Below are positions 16,384 through 27,089 of a stretch of DNA of 40,604 bases, piece after piece (the stretch's first letter is position 1; each line of letters starts with the position of its first letter). The notes under the pieces were generated by a model. The model worked only from the letters and a program-made list of their open reading frames with translations. It searched no databases and had not been told where the DNA came from. The stretch lies in the NCBI GenBank assembly GCA_036526255.1, contig DATCYW010000050.1:1-40604 (forward strand). The letters run 5' to 3'. The DNA is from Malonomonas sp036526255. Lineage in GTDB: Bacteria; Desulfobacterota; Desulfuromonadia; Desulfuromonadales; Geopsychrobacteraceae. Made by a program: the position numbers and the translations under genes.

Positions 16384-16439
16384 CGCCTGCAATGCTGAAG
16401 CACAGAAACTCATTCCTGTTTTCTTCAGTTTTGCAGGCG
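16384..16439 (-). terminator. Terminator of the hisS-aspS-LysM operon
   Basis: CGCCTGCAA pairs with TTGCAGGCG, with an inner CTGAAG/CTTCAG stem. On the minus strand it is followed by TTTTTTATT. It lies about 30 bp after the LysM gene stop. Confidence 0.8.
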
Positions 16440-16466
16440 CTTAAAGACGACATGGGAGCAAGATAA

Positions 16467-17144
16467 TCAGAAGAGATTCAGCTCTTTGGCCTCCTGACGG
16501 GCAGCAGTCATCTCCTCCTCCGTTTTGTCACGCGGAATCAGCAGAATCTGTCCCGCAAAAATCTGCTGCGGATCTTTGATCTGATCACGATTCGCCTTAT
16601 AGATGAGCGGCCAGAGGAACGGATCCTGATAAACCTCTTTGCGTGCAGAGATGCTGGCCAAGGTCTCCTCTGCGTTCACCTCGACGTGACTGACCGGTTT
16701 CGGTTCAGGTGTCGGAACAGGTAAGGCTTTTTGCACCACCGGCGCAACCGGCGTTTTTATCGGCTCCTTTACCACCGGTGGCGGTGGCACCTCCTTGATG
16801 ACCGGCTTCGCTGCCTCAAGCGCTGCTTTTTCGGCTTGCAGCTTCTGCTCTCGCGCAAGACGACTTTTGTGCTGGTCCGATACTGCCAGCGCACGGGAAG
16901 AAAATTCTCGCGCCTGCGCCAGCGCGTTTTGGGCGGCGCGGTAATCACCCTGCTTAACCAGCTGCTCTGCTTTACGAAAGGCTTCGTCCGCAGCAAGGTA
17001 CTCAGTTTCGGCGAGCTGCGCAGCACCAGATACTTGCAGATAATTTATAATCCGCCGGGTCTCATCCAGATCCTTGACCGGCGGCTTGACACAGCCGGCA
17101 AGGATAAATAGCCCGACAACAATCAACAACAGACGTTTAAACAC
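16467..17144 (-). CDS. LysM-domain lipoprotein (DUF4398-like N-terminal region)
   Basis: 225 residues from the GTG at 17144, preceded by AGAGGG. The longer open frame would overlap aspS and bury the signal sequence. The lipobox is LAGC with the lipidated Cys at residue 18. Residues about 35-110 form an Ala/Glu/Arg-rich helical pair (YLAADEAFRKAEQLVKQGDYRAAQNALAQAREF split over two helices) resembling DUF4398. A Lys/Pro/Val-rich linker of about 45 residues follows. The C-terminal LysM (about 170-215: ETLASISARKEVYQDPFLWPLIYKANR... up to IFAGQILLIPRD) should bind peptidoglycan. It is likely an envelope anchor and is co-transcribed with aspS (28 bp). Confidence 0.85.
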   Translation of the reverse strand: MFKRLLLIVVGLFILAGCVKPPVKDLDETRRIINYLQVSGAAQLAETEYLAADEAFRKAEQLVKQGDYRAAQNALAQAREFSSRALAVSDQHKSRLAREQKLQAEKAALEAAKPVIKEVPPPPVVKEPIKTPVAPVVQKALPVPTPEPKPVSHVEVNAEETLASISARKEVYQDPFLWPLIYKANRDQIKDPQQIFAGQILLIPRDKTEEEMTAARQEAKELNLF

Positions 17145-17172
17145 CTGCCCTCTTTTCTTGTAAATTGCTGCT

Positions 17173-18960
<1,788 letters not shown>

Positions 18961-19067
18961 GGTGTTACCTCCCGTATTGTTCGACCCAAAAGCAGCAACC
19001 AGGCTGCGGCTAATCGGTAATTATAAAGAGCAACAAGACCAGCGGTCAAGCTGAAGTCACGTCAGTT

Positions 19068-20327
19068 TCAACTGGCAACGAAGCCATTTTTCAAAGTCTC
19101 TTCCAGCGCATCGAGGGCAATTTCGACCTGGCTGCCATCAGCCATCTTTTTTAACTGTGCCCGCCCGGAAGTCAACTCGTTTTCGCCAAGGACGACAACA
19201 TAGGTGGCCGCCAATTTATTCGCGCGCCGCATCTGTGCTTTCAGGCTTTTGCCCTGATAATCCATTTCGGCGCGAACGCCGCGGCACTGCAGTTTCGACA
19301 TCAACACAAACGCCTGATCTGCGGCATCATCACCCAGCGCGACAATAAACAGCTCAGGAACTGCCGGAGCAACCCGGTCATCCCCTTTCATCAGCACCAG
19401 ACGCTCTAAACCGATGGCAAAACCGATTCCCGGCAGAGCCGGACCGCCGAGACTTTCGACCAGACCGTCATAGCGCCCGCCCGCAGCGACGGCATTTTGC
19501 GAACCAAGCTTATCGGTCACCAGCTCAAATGTGGTCCGCACATAGTAATCCAACCCGCGAACCATGCGCGAGTTGATTTCGAAAGGAATTTCAAGGGCCA
19601 GCAGGTGCTTTTTTACCGCGGTGAAATGATCGGCGCAGAGGCCACAGAGGTGATCTATAACCTCAGGCGCATCCGCAGTCGCCTGCTTGCAGCCAGCAAC
19701 TTTGCAATCGAGAACACGCAACGGATTGGCCTGATAGCGGCGTTGACAATCGGGACAAAGCTGCGCCAGGCGCTGTTCCAGGAAATCGATCAACAGCTGG
19801 CGGTATGCCGGACGACACGCGGGGCAGCCGAGAGAATTGACCTGCAGTGAAACCGCGTCGATACCGATTGCACAGAAATAGCGGTGTAACATCGCCAGCA
19901 GCTGCGCATCGATTCGAGGATCTTCGACCCCGAGCACTTCGGCACCGATCTGATGAAACTGCCGGTAGCGCCCTTTCTGTGGCCGCTCGTAACGAAACAT
20001 CGGCCCCATGTAATACAGCTTGGAAACCGAATCGAGATTGTGCAACTTGTTCTGGATAAAAGCGCGCATCACCGGCGCTGTGCCTTCCGGGCGCAATGTC
20101 AGTGCGTTGTCACTTTTATCGCTGAAGCTGTACATTTCCTTTTCGACGATGTCGGTCGTCTCGCCGATTGAGCGACAGAACAGTTCGGTCTTTTCTACCG
20201 CCGGCGTGCGGATTTCGGCAAAGCCGAAGGTACCAAAAACCTCACGTGCCTTGGCCTCGAGAAATTGCCAGGTTTCCACATCACCCGGCAGAATATCGTT
20301 CATTCCCTTGATTGCAGCAATACTCAA
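19068..20327 (-). CDS. hisS: Histidyl-tRNA synthetase
   Basis: 419 residues of class II HisRS. KGMNDILP opens the protein, LRPEGTAPVMRAF and MFRYERPQKGRYRQFHQIGAE cover motif 2 and the adenylate site, and VRGLDYYVRTTFEL plus the AAGGRYDGL loop mark histidine binding. GIGFAIGLERLVL is motif 3. The C-terminal anticodon domain follows from about 325. A zinc-ribbon-like insert with several Cys pairs (CPACRPAYRQ, CPDCQRRYQ, CKVAGCKQA) lies in the middle, as in many bacterial HisRS. The start is TTG with AAGGA upstream. It is the first gene of a hisS-aspS-LysM operon. Confidence 0.97.
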   Translation of the reverse strand: MSIAAIKGMNDILPGDVETWQFLEAKAREVFGTFGFAEIRTPAVEKTELFCRSIGETTDIVEKEMYSFSDKSDNALTLRPEGTAPVMRAFIQNKLHNLDSVSKLYYMGPMFRYERPQKGRYRQFHQIGAEVLGVEDPRIDAQLLAMLHRYFCAIGIDAVSLQVNSLGCPACRPAYRQLLIDFLEQRLAQLCPDCQRRYQANPLRVLDCKVAGCKQATADAPEVIDHLCGLCADHFTAVKKHLLALEIPFEINSRMVRGLDYYVRTTFELVTDKLGSQNAVAAGGRYDGLVESLGGPALPGIGFAIGLERLVLMKGDDRVAPAVPELFIVALGDDAADQAFVLMSKLQCRGVRAEMDYQGKSLKAQMRRANKLAATYVVVLGENELTSGRAQLKKMADGSQVEIALDALEETLKNGFVAS

Positions 20328-20538
20328 CGCTTTGTCCTTCTATTTACATTAAACCTATAAGAATAAATGAGCGCCAACTCGTAAAAGGCAGAAGCTGGTG
20401 AAGATACCCTATTTTCCTACAGACTGAAAGGGGGTTCTGACGAATTATTTAGCAACTTATACATTGGATCGACACAGGCGGGATTCGTTTTTAGAGACAA
20501 GCAGTTAGCGGAGAAACAACGCGTAAGAGCAGCCCCCG

Positions 20539-21918
20539 TCAAGACTCTGGGATATCGTTGCCACCACGGATGACATTGCGCTCGGACTTGCCCAGATACA
20601 TCGCCTGATCAGCAAGATCCAGCAGCTTCTCCCGGTCGACCGCGTCGGTCGGAAAGGTCGAAAAGCCCACCGTCGCCGTCAGTCGGCTCGGAGTACCGCG
20701 TTCCTGCAGGAAGATATTTTCATCGATAACCCGCCGGAAACGCTCGGCAACGATGCGCGCGGTACGGGCATCAGTCTCGACCAGCAGGGCGCCGAACTCG
20801 TCACCACCAAAACGGAACAGCGTATCGACATCCCGGACACAGCCACGCAATAACTGCCCGACTTCACGTAAAGCGGCGCTCCCGGCGAGATGACCATGCT
20901 GATCATTGATCGCCTTAAAATGATCCAGATCGAGAAAGATCAATGAAAACTGCAGACCGTAGCGCTGCGAGCGGCGAATTTCCTGCCCCATAGCCGCCTG
21001 CATGTAGCGAGTATTATAAAGCCCGGTCAGATCATCGGTGTACATCATCTCCTGAGCATCTTGATACCTGCAGGCATTTTCGAAACCCAGGGCGATCTGA
21101 TCACAAAGGTAACGCAGATCGGCCATTGCCAGTTCCGCGAGCACGGCTGGCGAGGCATCGCAAATCACCACCCCCCCTTTCAGCTCATCGGAATCACCCA
21201 ATGGCAACAGCCAGACCTTCTCAGGGGAGAGTTTTAATTCAAGCAGCTGCTGGTGTATTTCGTCATTCGGTTGGTAAAACCCGGCGGCTACATTCATTAC
21301 CGGTAACAGCAGCTCGACCAGCTTTTCACCGAACAGACCGTCACCAGGGCCTCTTATCGCCCTTACCGACGGCACAGCCCCCTCCTTGCAAACAAACCCG
21401 CAACCGCTGCTGGCACCCATCTCGCGTAACAGCACGTCGAGAGCCTGCGGGAGCAGTCGCTCCAGATCGATTATCGAGGAAAGGGATTGGCCGGATTGAA
21501 ACAGCCGGATCTGCTTATGCAACTGGGTATTTTCGTTGAGCACGCGTCGTTGGTCGAGGCAGGTACGGACCAGATGGCTTAATTCATCCGGATTGAAAGG
21601 TTTAACCAGATAGTCGCGCGCACCATTCTTCAGGGCATGGATCGCCGACTCGAGGCTGGCATGACCGGTGACCAGAATCACCTCGGGCGGATTCGCCAAC
21701 GCCTGCGCGGCACGCAGGACTTCGAGGCCACACTTGCCCGGCATCACCATATCACTGAGAACCAGATCGAACTGTCCCTGCTGCATTCGGGCGATAGCCG
21801 CTGCACCGTTTTCACAAACCTCGACGCTATAGCCCTGATCTGACAAGAGATCACGGTAAAGTTTGCGAAAAAACAGCTCGTCATCAACGACGAGAATAGT
21901 CGGTTGGCCCACAATCAT
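20539..21918 (-). CDS. Response regulator diguanylate cyclase (REC - GAF-like - GGDEF)
   Basis: 459 residues. The receiver domain spans 1-125, with D12/D13, phosphorylation site D56 (LVLSDMVMPG), T84 and K106. A middle region of about 130-280 resembles a degenerate GAF domain. The GGDEF domain covers about 290-455, starts at YTDDLTGLYNTRYM and has an intact GGDEF (about 367-371). The RDVD inhibitory-site motif lies exactly 5 residues before GGDEF. It should make cyclic di-GMP when phosphorylated and be subject to product inhibition. No histidine kinase gene is adjacent. Gene order (comEC upstream by 69 bp, hisS downstream) gives no hint of the signal. Link to the pili at the left end is possible but untested. 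Confidence 0.92.
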   Translation of the reverse strand: MIVGQPTILVVDDELFFRKLYRDLLSDQGYSVEVCENGAAAIARMQQGQFDLVLSDMVMPGKCGLEVLRAAQALANPPEVILVTGHASLESAIHALKNGARDYLVKPFNPDELSHLVRTCLDQRRVLNENTQLHKQIRLFQSGQSLSSIIDLERLLPQALDVLLREMGASSGCGFVCKEGAVPSVRAIRGPGDGLFGEKLVELLLPVMNVAAGFYQPNDEIHQQLLELKLSPEKVWLLPLGDSDELKGGVVICDASPAVLAELAMADLRYLCDQIALGFENACRYQDAQEMMYTDDLTGLYNTRYMQAAMGQEIRRSQRYGLQFSLIFLDLDHFKAINDQHGHLAGSAALREVGQLLRGCVRDVDTLFRFGGDEFGALLVETDARTARIVAERFRRVIDENIFLQERGTPSRLTATVGFSTFPTDAVDREKLLDLADQAMYLGKSERNVIRGGNDIPES

Positions 21919-21987
21919 AAGCCCCCTGTAATAATGAAGAATTATTAGCAGCCTTTAGATTTTCTGTCAACGACAAAGCCGGTAAAT

Positions 21988-24342
21988 TCAGTCTGACAGT
22001 TGCCACCCCTGCAACGTCGATTCCGCCCGGATCGTCCCCTGCAGATCCGTTCTCAATAGTTTGATTTTTCGTGTTTCCAGTTGGGCCAGCAGCTCTTTCG
22101 CGGGAAGCCGGTAGCGATTCTTGTATCCAGCCGAAACCAGACAGGACTGCGGCATAAGGAAATCGAGCAGCCGCTCTGTGCCCGAATTTCGGCTGCCATG
22201 ATGGGGTAGCTTCAGCAGTGAAACCGGCCCGGGAAACCCGGCAGCCAGCAACACAGCTACTCCTGCCTGCGCAAGATCGCCGGTCAGCAGCAGACCGTTT
22301 TCCATATCCTGCAGATAAAGCACCAGCGAGCCGTCGTTTTTGTCAAACGTTGGATCTTCAGCACGAAACAGCAGAATTTCATTATCCACCCACAGATCAG
22401 TGGCCGTCCAGCCCACTGCAACCCGATGGAAGCGAATCCCCTTCTCAACAATTAGCTGCTGCAACTCTGGATGCAGATCCAACAGCGGAGCCCCCGACCA
22501 AAATTGTTCGACGGCAAAATTTTCTAGAATGAAATGCAGGCCCTTGCGATGATCGGGATGATCGTGAGTCAGGACCACGGCAGTGAGTTTTTTCACGCCG
22601 AGACTACCAAGCGCCGGAGCCAGCAGCCGCTCACCGACATCAAACCGGTCGCTATAGAGGCCACCGCCATCCACCAGAATCGCCTGCTGATGGCGATTGT
22701 TCAGCAGCATCGACTCCCCCTGACCGACACTCAACATGTTCAGGGTTATGGCTTGCGCGCTCGGTTGCAGCCCCCACATCGACAGCGCAGTGAATAGCGC
22801 TGAACATGCCAGCAGGATTTTCTTCATGTTTCCCTTCAACTGCCATATTAGCAATAAAGGCAGGACAAAAATGAACAGCGCCAGAGATTCCTGAAGAGTC
22901 AGAAAATGATACTGGCCGGCGAGTCCGGGCAGTCCTGTCAACCAGGCTGCGACTGCCAGCGAAAACTCAAGGACATAACCACAGCAGAGAAAACAATATT
23001 CCGCGAGAAAAGGAAGCGATGGCAGCATCAATAAACCGACCAACCCGCAGGGTAACGCCAACATGGCAACCAGCGGCACACAGAGCAGATTGGCTAGCGG
23101 ACCGACCGGCGCCAGCAGATGAAAATTGAGCATGACCAACGGCAATGTCGCCAGGGTCGCAGCAACAGTTACCAGCAACAACCCCAGCGGCATCCGCAGA
23201 TAAGCCGGCAAAGGTCGCAGCAAATCCTGCCAGACTGGACGCCACAGCGCAATCCCTGCCGCACCTGCGAACGACAGCTGCCAGGAAGGTTGCCAGAGCA
23301 GCAGCGGATTGATCAGCAGAAAAATCAGGGCGAGTGAAAACAACAGGCGCAACGGCTGGACCTGCCTGCGCCAGAGCAACAACAGCGCCGCGACAAAGGC
23401 CAGACAGAAAGCACGCCGCGTTGCAACCGCATCACCGGTCAATAGCAGATAGGTCAATAACGCCGGCAAGAGGAGCAGCGGCAGCACCCGTTGCGGCGGT
23501 TGCCAAAGCAACAGCCGGTCAAAACGTCGATAAACAACTAACAGCAACCGATAGCCGAACAGTGCCAGCAGGCCGAGATGCAATCCGGATATGGCAAACA
23601 GGTGACTGATACCGCTGGCGGCGAGGATGCGTCTGGTTTTATCGGACAGGCTGCGCCCCTCACCCAACACCAGAGCGCGAACCAGTTCGGCCTGTTCAGT
23701 GGCAAGAGAAGCGTTGATAACCCCCCGTGCGTGGTTTTTCCAGACGGCAAGAGAACGCCCGACGGAATAATCGACTCCAGGCTCAACCTGAAGCTGTGTG
23801 ACATCCTTCAGCCATGCGGTTGCCTGCACCCCCTGGCTGGCGAGCGTGCGCGGCCAGTTAAACTCACCTGGAGTACCGAACAAACGGGGTTTACGCACGC
23901 GCCCGGCAAAAGTAACCCTGTCGTCCGGCAATACCCCTTCAGGTTGTTGATCAAGAAACAGCCGCAGAAGAAAAGGCTCGGTAATCGGCCAATCCTCATC
24001 CGCTGTTTTAAGGGCGTTGACCCGCAGATCAAGACTGCTGCGCTCGTCCGCGCGTTGTCCGACAGATACAACAATTCCAGAAATCCCGAGCTTCGCTGAA
24101 GACAGCTCAGCACGATCAACAATGGCATTGGATTTGAGTTGCAGAGGGTAAAGCAGATTGGCCAGTAGCGAGCAGCCGAAGAACAGGAGTGCCATGGCAA
24201 AGACAGTTCGCTGGCGCAAAAGGTATGCAGCCAGCAACAACGTCGCTGACAACGGCCAGCAGAGAACTGCAGCAAGCGACAGATAGGGCGCCGACCACAG
24301 GCCGGCGACGACCGCAGCAAAAATTACCGGAACCAGCTGCAT
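21988..24342 (-). CDS. comEC: ComEC/Rec2 family DNA uptake channel
   Basis: 784 residues. An N-terminal membrane part with the OB-like DUF4131 segment (about 30-170) leads to the Competence domain (about 200-480) with many membrane helices, including ALVLGEGRSLSDKTRRILAA and SHLFAISGLHLGL. The C-terminal metallo-beta-lactamase-like domain has the metal motif LTHDHPDHRKGL (about 588-599) and KLPHHGSRNS. Family members transport single-stranded DNA across the inner membrane during natural transformation, with the nuclease-like domain possibly degrading one strand. The start lies 42 bp after the unknown secreted protein gene. With type IV pilin genes in the same window, natural competence is plausible but not shown. 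Confidence 0.93.
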   Translation of the reverse strand: MQLVPVIFAAVVAGLWSAPYLSLAAVLCWPLSATLLLAAYLLRQRTVFAMALLFFGCSLLANLLYPLQLKSNAIVDRAELSSAKLGISGIVVSVGQRADERSSLDLRVNALKTADEDWPITEPFLLRLFLDQQPEGVLPDDRVTFAGRVRKPRLFGTPGEFNWPRTLASQGVQATAWLKDVTQLQVEPGVDYSVGRSLAVWKNHARGVINASLATEQAELVRALVLGEGRSLSDKTRRILAASGISHLFAISGLHLGLLALFGYRLLLVVYRRFDRLLLWQPPQRVLPLLLLPALLTYLLLTGDAVATRRAFCLAFVAALLLLWRRQVQPLRLLFSLALIFLLINPLLLWQPSWQLSFAGAAGIALWRPVWQDLLRPLPAYLRMPLGLLLVTVAATLATLPLVMLNFHLLAPVGPLANLLCVPLVAMLALPCGLVGLLMLPSLPFLAEYCFLCCGYVLEFSLAVAAWLTGLPGLAGQYHFLTLQESLALFIFVLPLLLIWQLKGNMKKILLACSALFTALSMWGLQPSAQAITLNMLSVGQGESMLLNNRHQQAILVDGGGLYSDRFDVGERLLAPALGSLGVKKLTAVVLTHDHPDHRKGLHFILENFAVEQFWSGAPLLDLHPELQQLIVEKGIRFHRVAVGWTATDLWVDNEILLFRAEDPTFDKNDGSLVLYLQDMENGLLLTGDLAQAGVAVLLAAGFPGPVSLLKLPHHGSRNSGTERLLDFLMPQSCLVSAGYKNRYRLPAKELLAQLETRKIKLLRTDLQGTIRAESTLQGWQLSD

Positions 24343-24383
24343 CTTCCCCCCGTCGGCGCAGACTGAATTGAGCGACTAAATAA

Positions 24384-25502
24384 CTAACGGATCATGCCGG
24401 ACATGAGCTCCAGCAACTCATTGACAACTTGTTTGTCGAGCAATAGCTGTTCGGATGACAGCCCGAGCAGGCGAGCCAGTGAGGTGGCGCTGGTATCGTA
24501 TTGCCGCAATTCAAACAGATCAACCCCTGCCCAGGCGGGCAACTGGATTTCGAGTTTCAACTTTTGCTTCGGCAGGCAATAGCTCCCCAGACTGCGGGTG
24601 GTCAGCGCGCTGCCGAAACGAACCTCTTTGGAAAAAGCACCCTCAAGCCGGACCAGCGCCGGCTCGGTACCACTACCACGCAGCAAGGCCTGATAGCAGG
24701 CGGCCTGCGGCACGGCGACCTGCGTCGCTATCCGGGCTGGTTGATTTTCACTGCGCAACCAGAACGAGCTGCTCGGTACGCCCAAGTGAGCTGCGGAGGA
24801 GCGCTGAGCATCAGTAACCGTGGCAGCGGTTTCCATTTCAAGCAGCAACGCCTGCTGAGCCGACGGCAACAGCGCAAGCAGGTCGAGAAGTTGCGCTCCG
24901 GTCAAAGCGAGGTCAGCCGTCTTAATCGGCCGATCCGGCTGCCACCCCCCTAGCGGAGCGATCTTGGCAAAAGCAGGAGCCTGTAATTGCAGATAATCGA
25001 TGGCGGCATTTGGTGGCAGGGTGATAACAATTCCTGTGGGACCAGCGGGAAGATCGACCGCTCCCAATTCGTGACGGTCGAAACTGTCGCCACCAGGAGC
25101 GGTGAATTCATTGCCGGCCACAGCGATCCTGATCCCCGGCAGACGGGAACCGATCGCCAGATCGTAGCGGCTGCTGTGGAGAAGAAGAAAATCGAGATGA
25201 ATTTCTGTCGGCTGGCGAAACCCGCTGACCCAACCGCTGCCGCTGAATCCGCCGTAGTTGGTGTAATGCTTGACCGCCACCCGGTCAGTTTTTCGGTGAC
25301 TGGTTTCAACCTCGAACCAGACCGAGCGCTCTCCTGAGAGCAGACGGATATAATCCTCATCCTGCGGCTCGTCAGGTAATCCGTACTCCCAACCCAGCCC
25401 CGAAACCAGCTGCTCCATCCATTGCCGCTCGGTCAAATCGGCAGACAGTACCGCAAAGGGCAACAGCCAGAAGCACAGAGTCAGTAAGCCACGCTGGATC
25501 AT
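24384..25502 (-). CDS. Secreted protein of unknown function between fbp and comEC
   Basis: 372 residues from the ATG at 25502 with GCAGGA upstream. A longer frame exists but would overlap fbp by about 190 bp. The signal peptide (RGLLTLCFWLLPFAVLSA) is clear, and the rest is soluble and beta-rich, with no transmembrane segment and only two Cys. It has no motif I recognise; segments such as GWEYGLPDEPQDEDY, SRLPGIRIAVAGNEF and the Leu-rich repeat-like LALTGAQLLDLLALLPSAQQALLL stand out. It is probably periplasmic or exported. It sits 28 bp after fbp and 42 bp before comEC, so co-transcription is likely even though the neighbours are functionally unrelated. Confidence 0.7.
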   Translation of the reverse strand: MIQRGLLTLCFWLLPFAVLSADLTERQWMEQLVSGLGWEYGLPDEPQDEDYIRLLSGERSVWFEVETSHRKTDRVAVKHYTNYGGFSGSGWVSGFRQPTEIHLDFLLLHSSRYDLAIGSRLPGIRIAVAGNEFTAPGGDSFDRHELGAVDLPAGPTGIVITLPPNAAIDYLQLQAPAFAKIAPLGGWQPDRPIKTADLALTGAQLLDLLALLPSAQQALLLEMETAATVTDAQRSSAAHLGVPSSSFWLRSENQPARIATQVAVPQAACYQALLRGSGTEPALVRLEGAFSKEVRFGSALTTRSLGSYCLPKQKLKLEIQLPAWAGVDLFELRQYDTSATSLARLLGLSSEQLLLDKQVVNELLELMSGMIR

Positions 25503-25530
25503 CCGATGTCCTGCCTCATGCGTTGTCGTT

Positions 25531-26520
25531 TTAAGAAACCGTTTTTCTGGATTTTTTTTCCACCGGCACCTCAGGTGCTGCCTCATGCTTGCGGATAAAT
25601 TCTTCCGCCAGAGCCACATCTTCCTTGCAGCCGATAAAGACCGGCGAACGACCGTGGATCTGATCCGGCTGCAGATCGAGAATCCGCTGGTGGCCATTGG
25701 ATGCCGCCCCGCCGGCCTGCTCAATCAGGTAGGCCATGGGACTCAGCTCAAAGAGCAGTCGCAACTTCCCCTGCGGCAAACCCTGCAGGTGCGGATAGTA
25801 AAAAATCCCCTTGCCCTTGAGCAAAATCTGGTTGATATCCGGCACGAATCCGCCGCTGTAGCGCAACTTGACGCCCCGCTCTTCGAGCTGTTTGGTGAAG
25901 GCTTCAACGCCCGGAGTATACAGATTACGCTGACCGCCGGGAGAATACAGATTACCCTTCGGCTGGATCTTGATGTTCTCCTGCAGCAGGGTGTATTCCA
26001 TCAGGGTGTTCATGGCGAACTCATGGACACCGTTGCCGATACTGTAAACCAGCGTGGTCCGTGGTCCGTAGAGGATGTAAAGTGCCGCCACCTGATTTCG
26101 GCCGGGTTGCAGCAGATCACAGCCTTCAAAAATCGAGACGATGGTTCCGACCGCCAGATTGACATCGACCAGCGACGAGCCGTCGAGTGGATCGAAAGCG
26201 ACCGAATATTTGCCGTCGCAATCAGGCGAGATCGGGATGATTTCATCCATCTCCTCCGACATCATATTGGCGACAACCTGAGAATGATCAAGCCGTTTGC
26301 GCAGAATCCGGTCAGCCAGCACGTCAAGCGCCAGCTGCTGTTCCCCGTAAAGGTTCGAGGTACCGGCCACCCCGAGATCCCCGGTGCGGATGGAGTTGAT
26401 AATGTACTTCGAGGCCTCTGCAATCTCGGTGATCAGGTGAATCAGGTTATCGTCGATAGCCTGCTCACGCAGATGCCGGCGCAGATCGATCTGAAACTTG
26501 GTTTTTCCAGGTTGGCTCAT
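25531..26520 (-). CDS. fbp: Fructose-1,6-bisphosphatase class I
   Basis: 329 residues. The metal and substrate motifs are intact: SEEMDEI (88-94), AFDPLDGSSLVDVN (around 108-121, with the metal ligands in DPLDGS), NGVHEFAMN and the C-terminal GGAASNG/GRSPVFIGC region. It hydrolyses fructose-1,6-bisphosphate to fructose-6-phosphate in gluconeogenesis, the expected pathway direction for an organism living on acetate or other C2-C4 acids. GGGAG lies about 12 nt before the ATG. It is followed by the unknown secreted gene and comEC, probably one transcript. Confidence 0.95.
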   Translation of the reverse strand: MSQPGKTKFQIDLRRHLREQAIDDNLIHLITEIAEASKYIINSIRTGDLGVAGTSNLYGEQQLALDVLADRILRKRLDHSQVVANMMSEEMDEIIPISPDCDGKYSVAFDPLDGSSLVDVNLAVGTIVSIFEGCDLLQPGRNQVAALYILYGPRTTLVYSIGNGVHEFAMNTLMEYTLLQENIKIQPKGNLYSPGGQRNLYTPGVEAFTKQLEERGVKLRYSGGFVPDINQILLKGKGIFYYPHLQGLPQGKLRLLFELSPMAYLIEQAGGAASNGHQRILDLQPDQIHGRSPVFIGCKEDVALAEEFIRKHEAAPEVPVEKKSRKTVS

Positions 26521-26670
26521 CGTACTAGAATTCTCCCGAGGTTATGGGTCGCAGGACTTTTTGGACAAACAAGCTGGCAGTTTAGCCCAGATAAGAGGGA
26601 ACGGCAACTATCAACTATCAGGATTAACAATAGAATTTTTCGCGAAAAAACAACTGGCCAAGGAGACTGA

Positions 26671-26679
26671 TGATATAAT
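26671..26679 (+). promoter_or_regulatory. Extended -10 promoter of the coiled-coil gene
   Basis: TGATATAAT contains the TG-n-TATAAT extended -10 with no clear -35, about 43 bp before the GTG start. Confidence 0.5.
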
Positions 26680-26721
26680 TTCAGGAATTGTTGTAGGTTT
26701 GCAACTCTCAGGAGGACGCAG

Positions 26722-27087
26722 GTGTCACAAGAAGACAAATTAACCGGTCGCATTCTACAGACCACCATCAGCGCCTTGAACGCTGCATCGTTCAGGGCAA
26801 ATCAGTACAAACAGGTGGTCCAGAAGAAAATTGACCTGGGCGCCATCGAAAAAAAGATCGAGCTACTGCACACCGAACTGGGAAAACGGGTTGCTGATCT
26901 GCATCAGCTGGGCAGAAAGGATATTCTGGAAGAAAAAGAAGCCGCCCGGCTGTTGGGAAACTTACTCAGCCTGAGGCAGGCCGCCGGCCTGCTTGAGGAA
27001 GAGATCGAGCTGATCCGCACTGAGCCGCCAGCGGCAGAAAAGACCGCGCAGCCTACAGAACCGGACAACGACCCATCACAGCAGTGA
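26722..27087 (+). CDS. Small coiled-coil protein, function unknown
   Basis: 121 residues from a GTG with AGGAGG 6 nt upstream, one of the strongest ribosome sites in the window. Residues about 25-100 are predicted helical with regular Leu/Ile heptads (IEKKIELLHTELGKRV, EEKEAARLLGNLLSL), and the tail is acidic and Pro-rich. There is no signal peptide or membrane segment. It is divergent from fbp and convergent with the frameshifted peptidase gene, whose stop begins 2 bp further on. It resembles the many small 'hypothetical' coiled-coil proteins of Desulfuromonadales; I do not recognise a family. Confidence 0.75.
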   Translation: MSQEDKLTGRILQTTISALNAASFRANQYKQVVQKKIDLGAIEKKIELLHTELGKRVADLHQLGRKDILEEKEAARLLGNLLSLRQAAGLLEEEIELIRTEPPAAEKTAQPTEPDNDPSQQ

Positions 27088-27089
27088 GA

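Noticed and set aside
25500..25724. Longer start for the secreted gene downstream of fbp
   Set aside because: It would overlap fbp and put the signal peptide 74 residues inside the protein.
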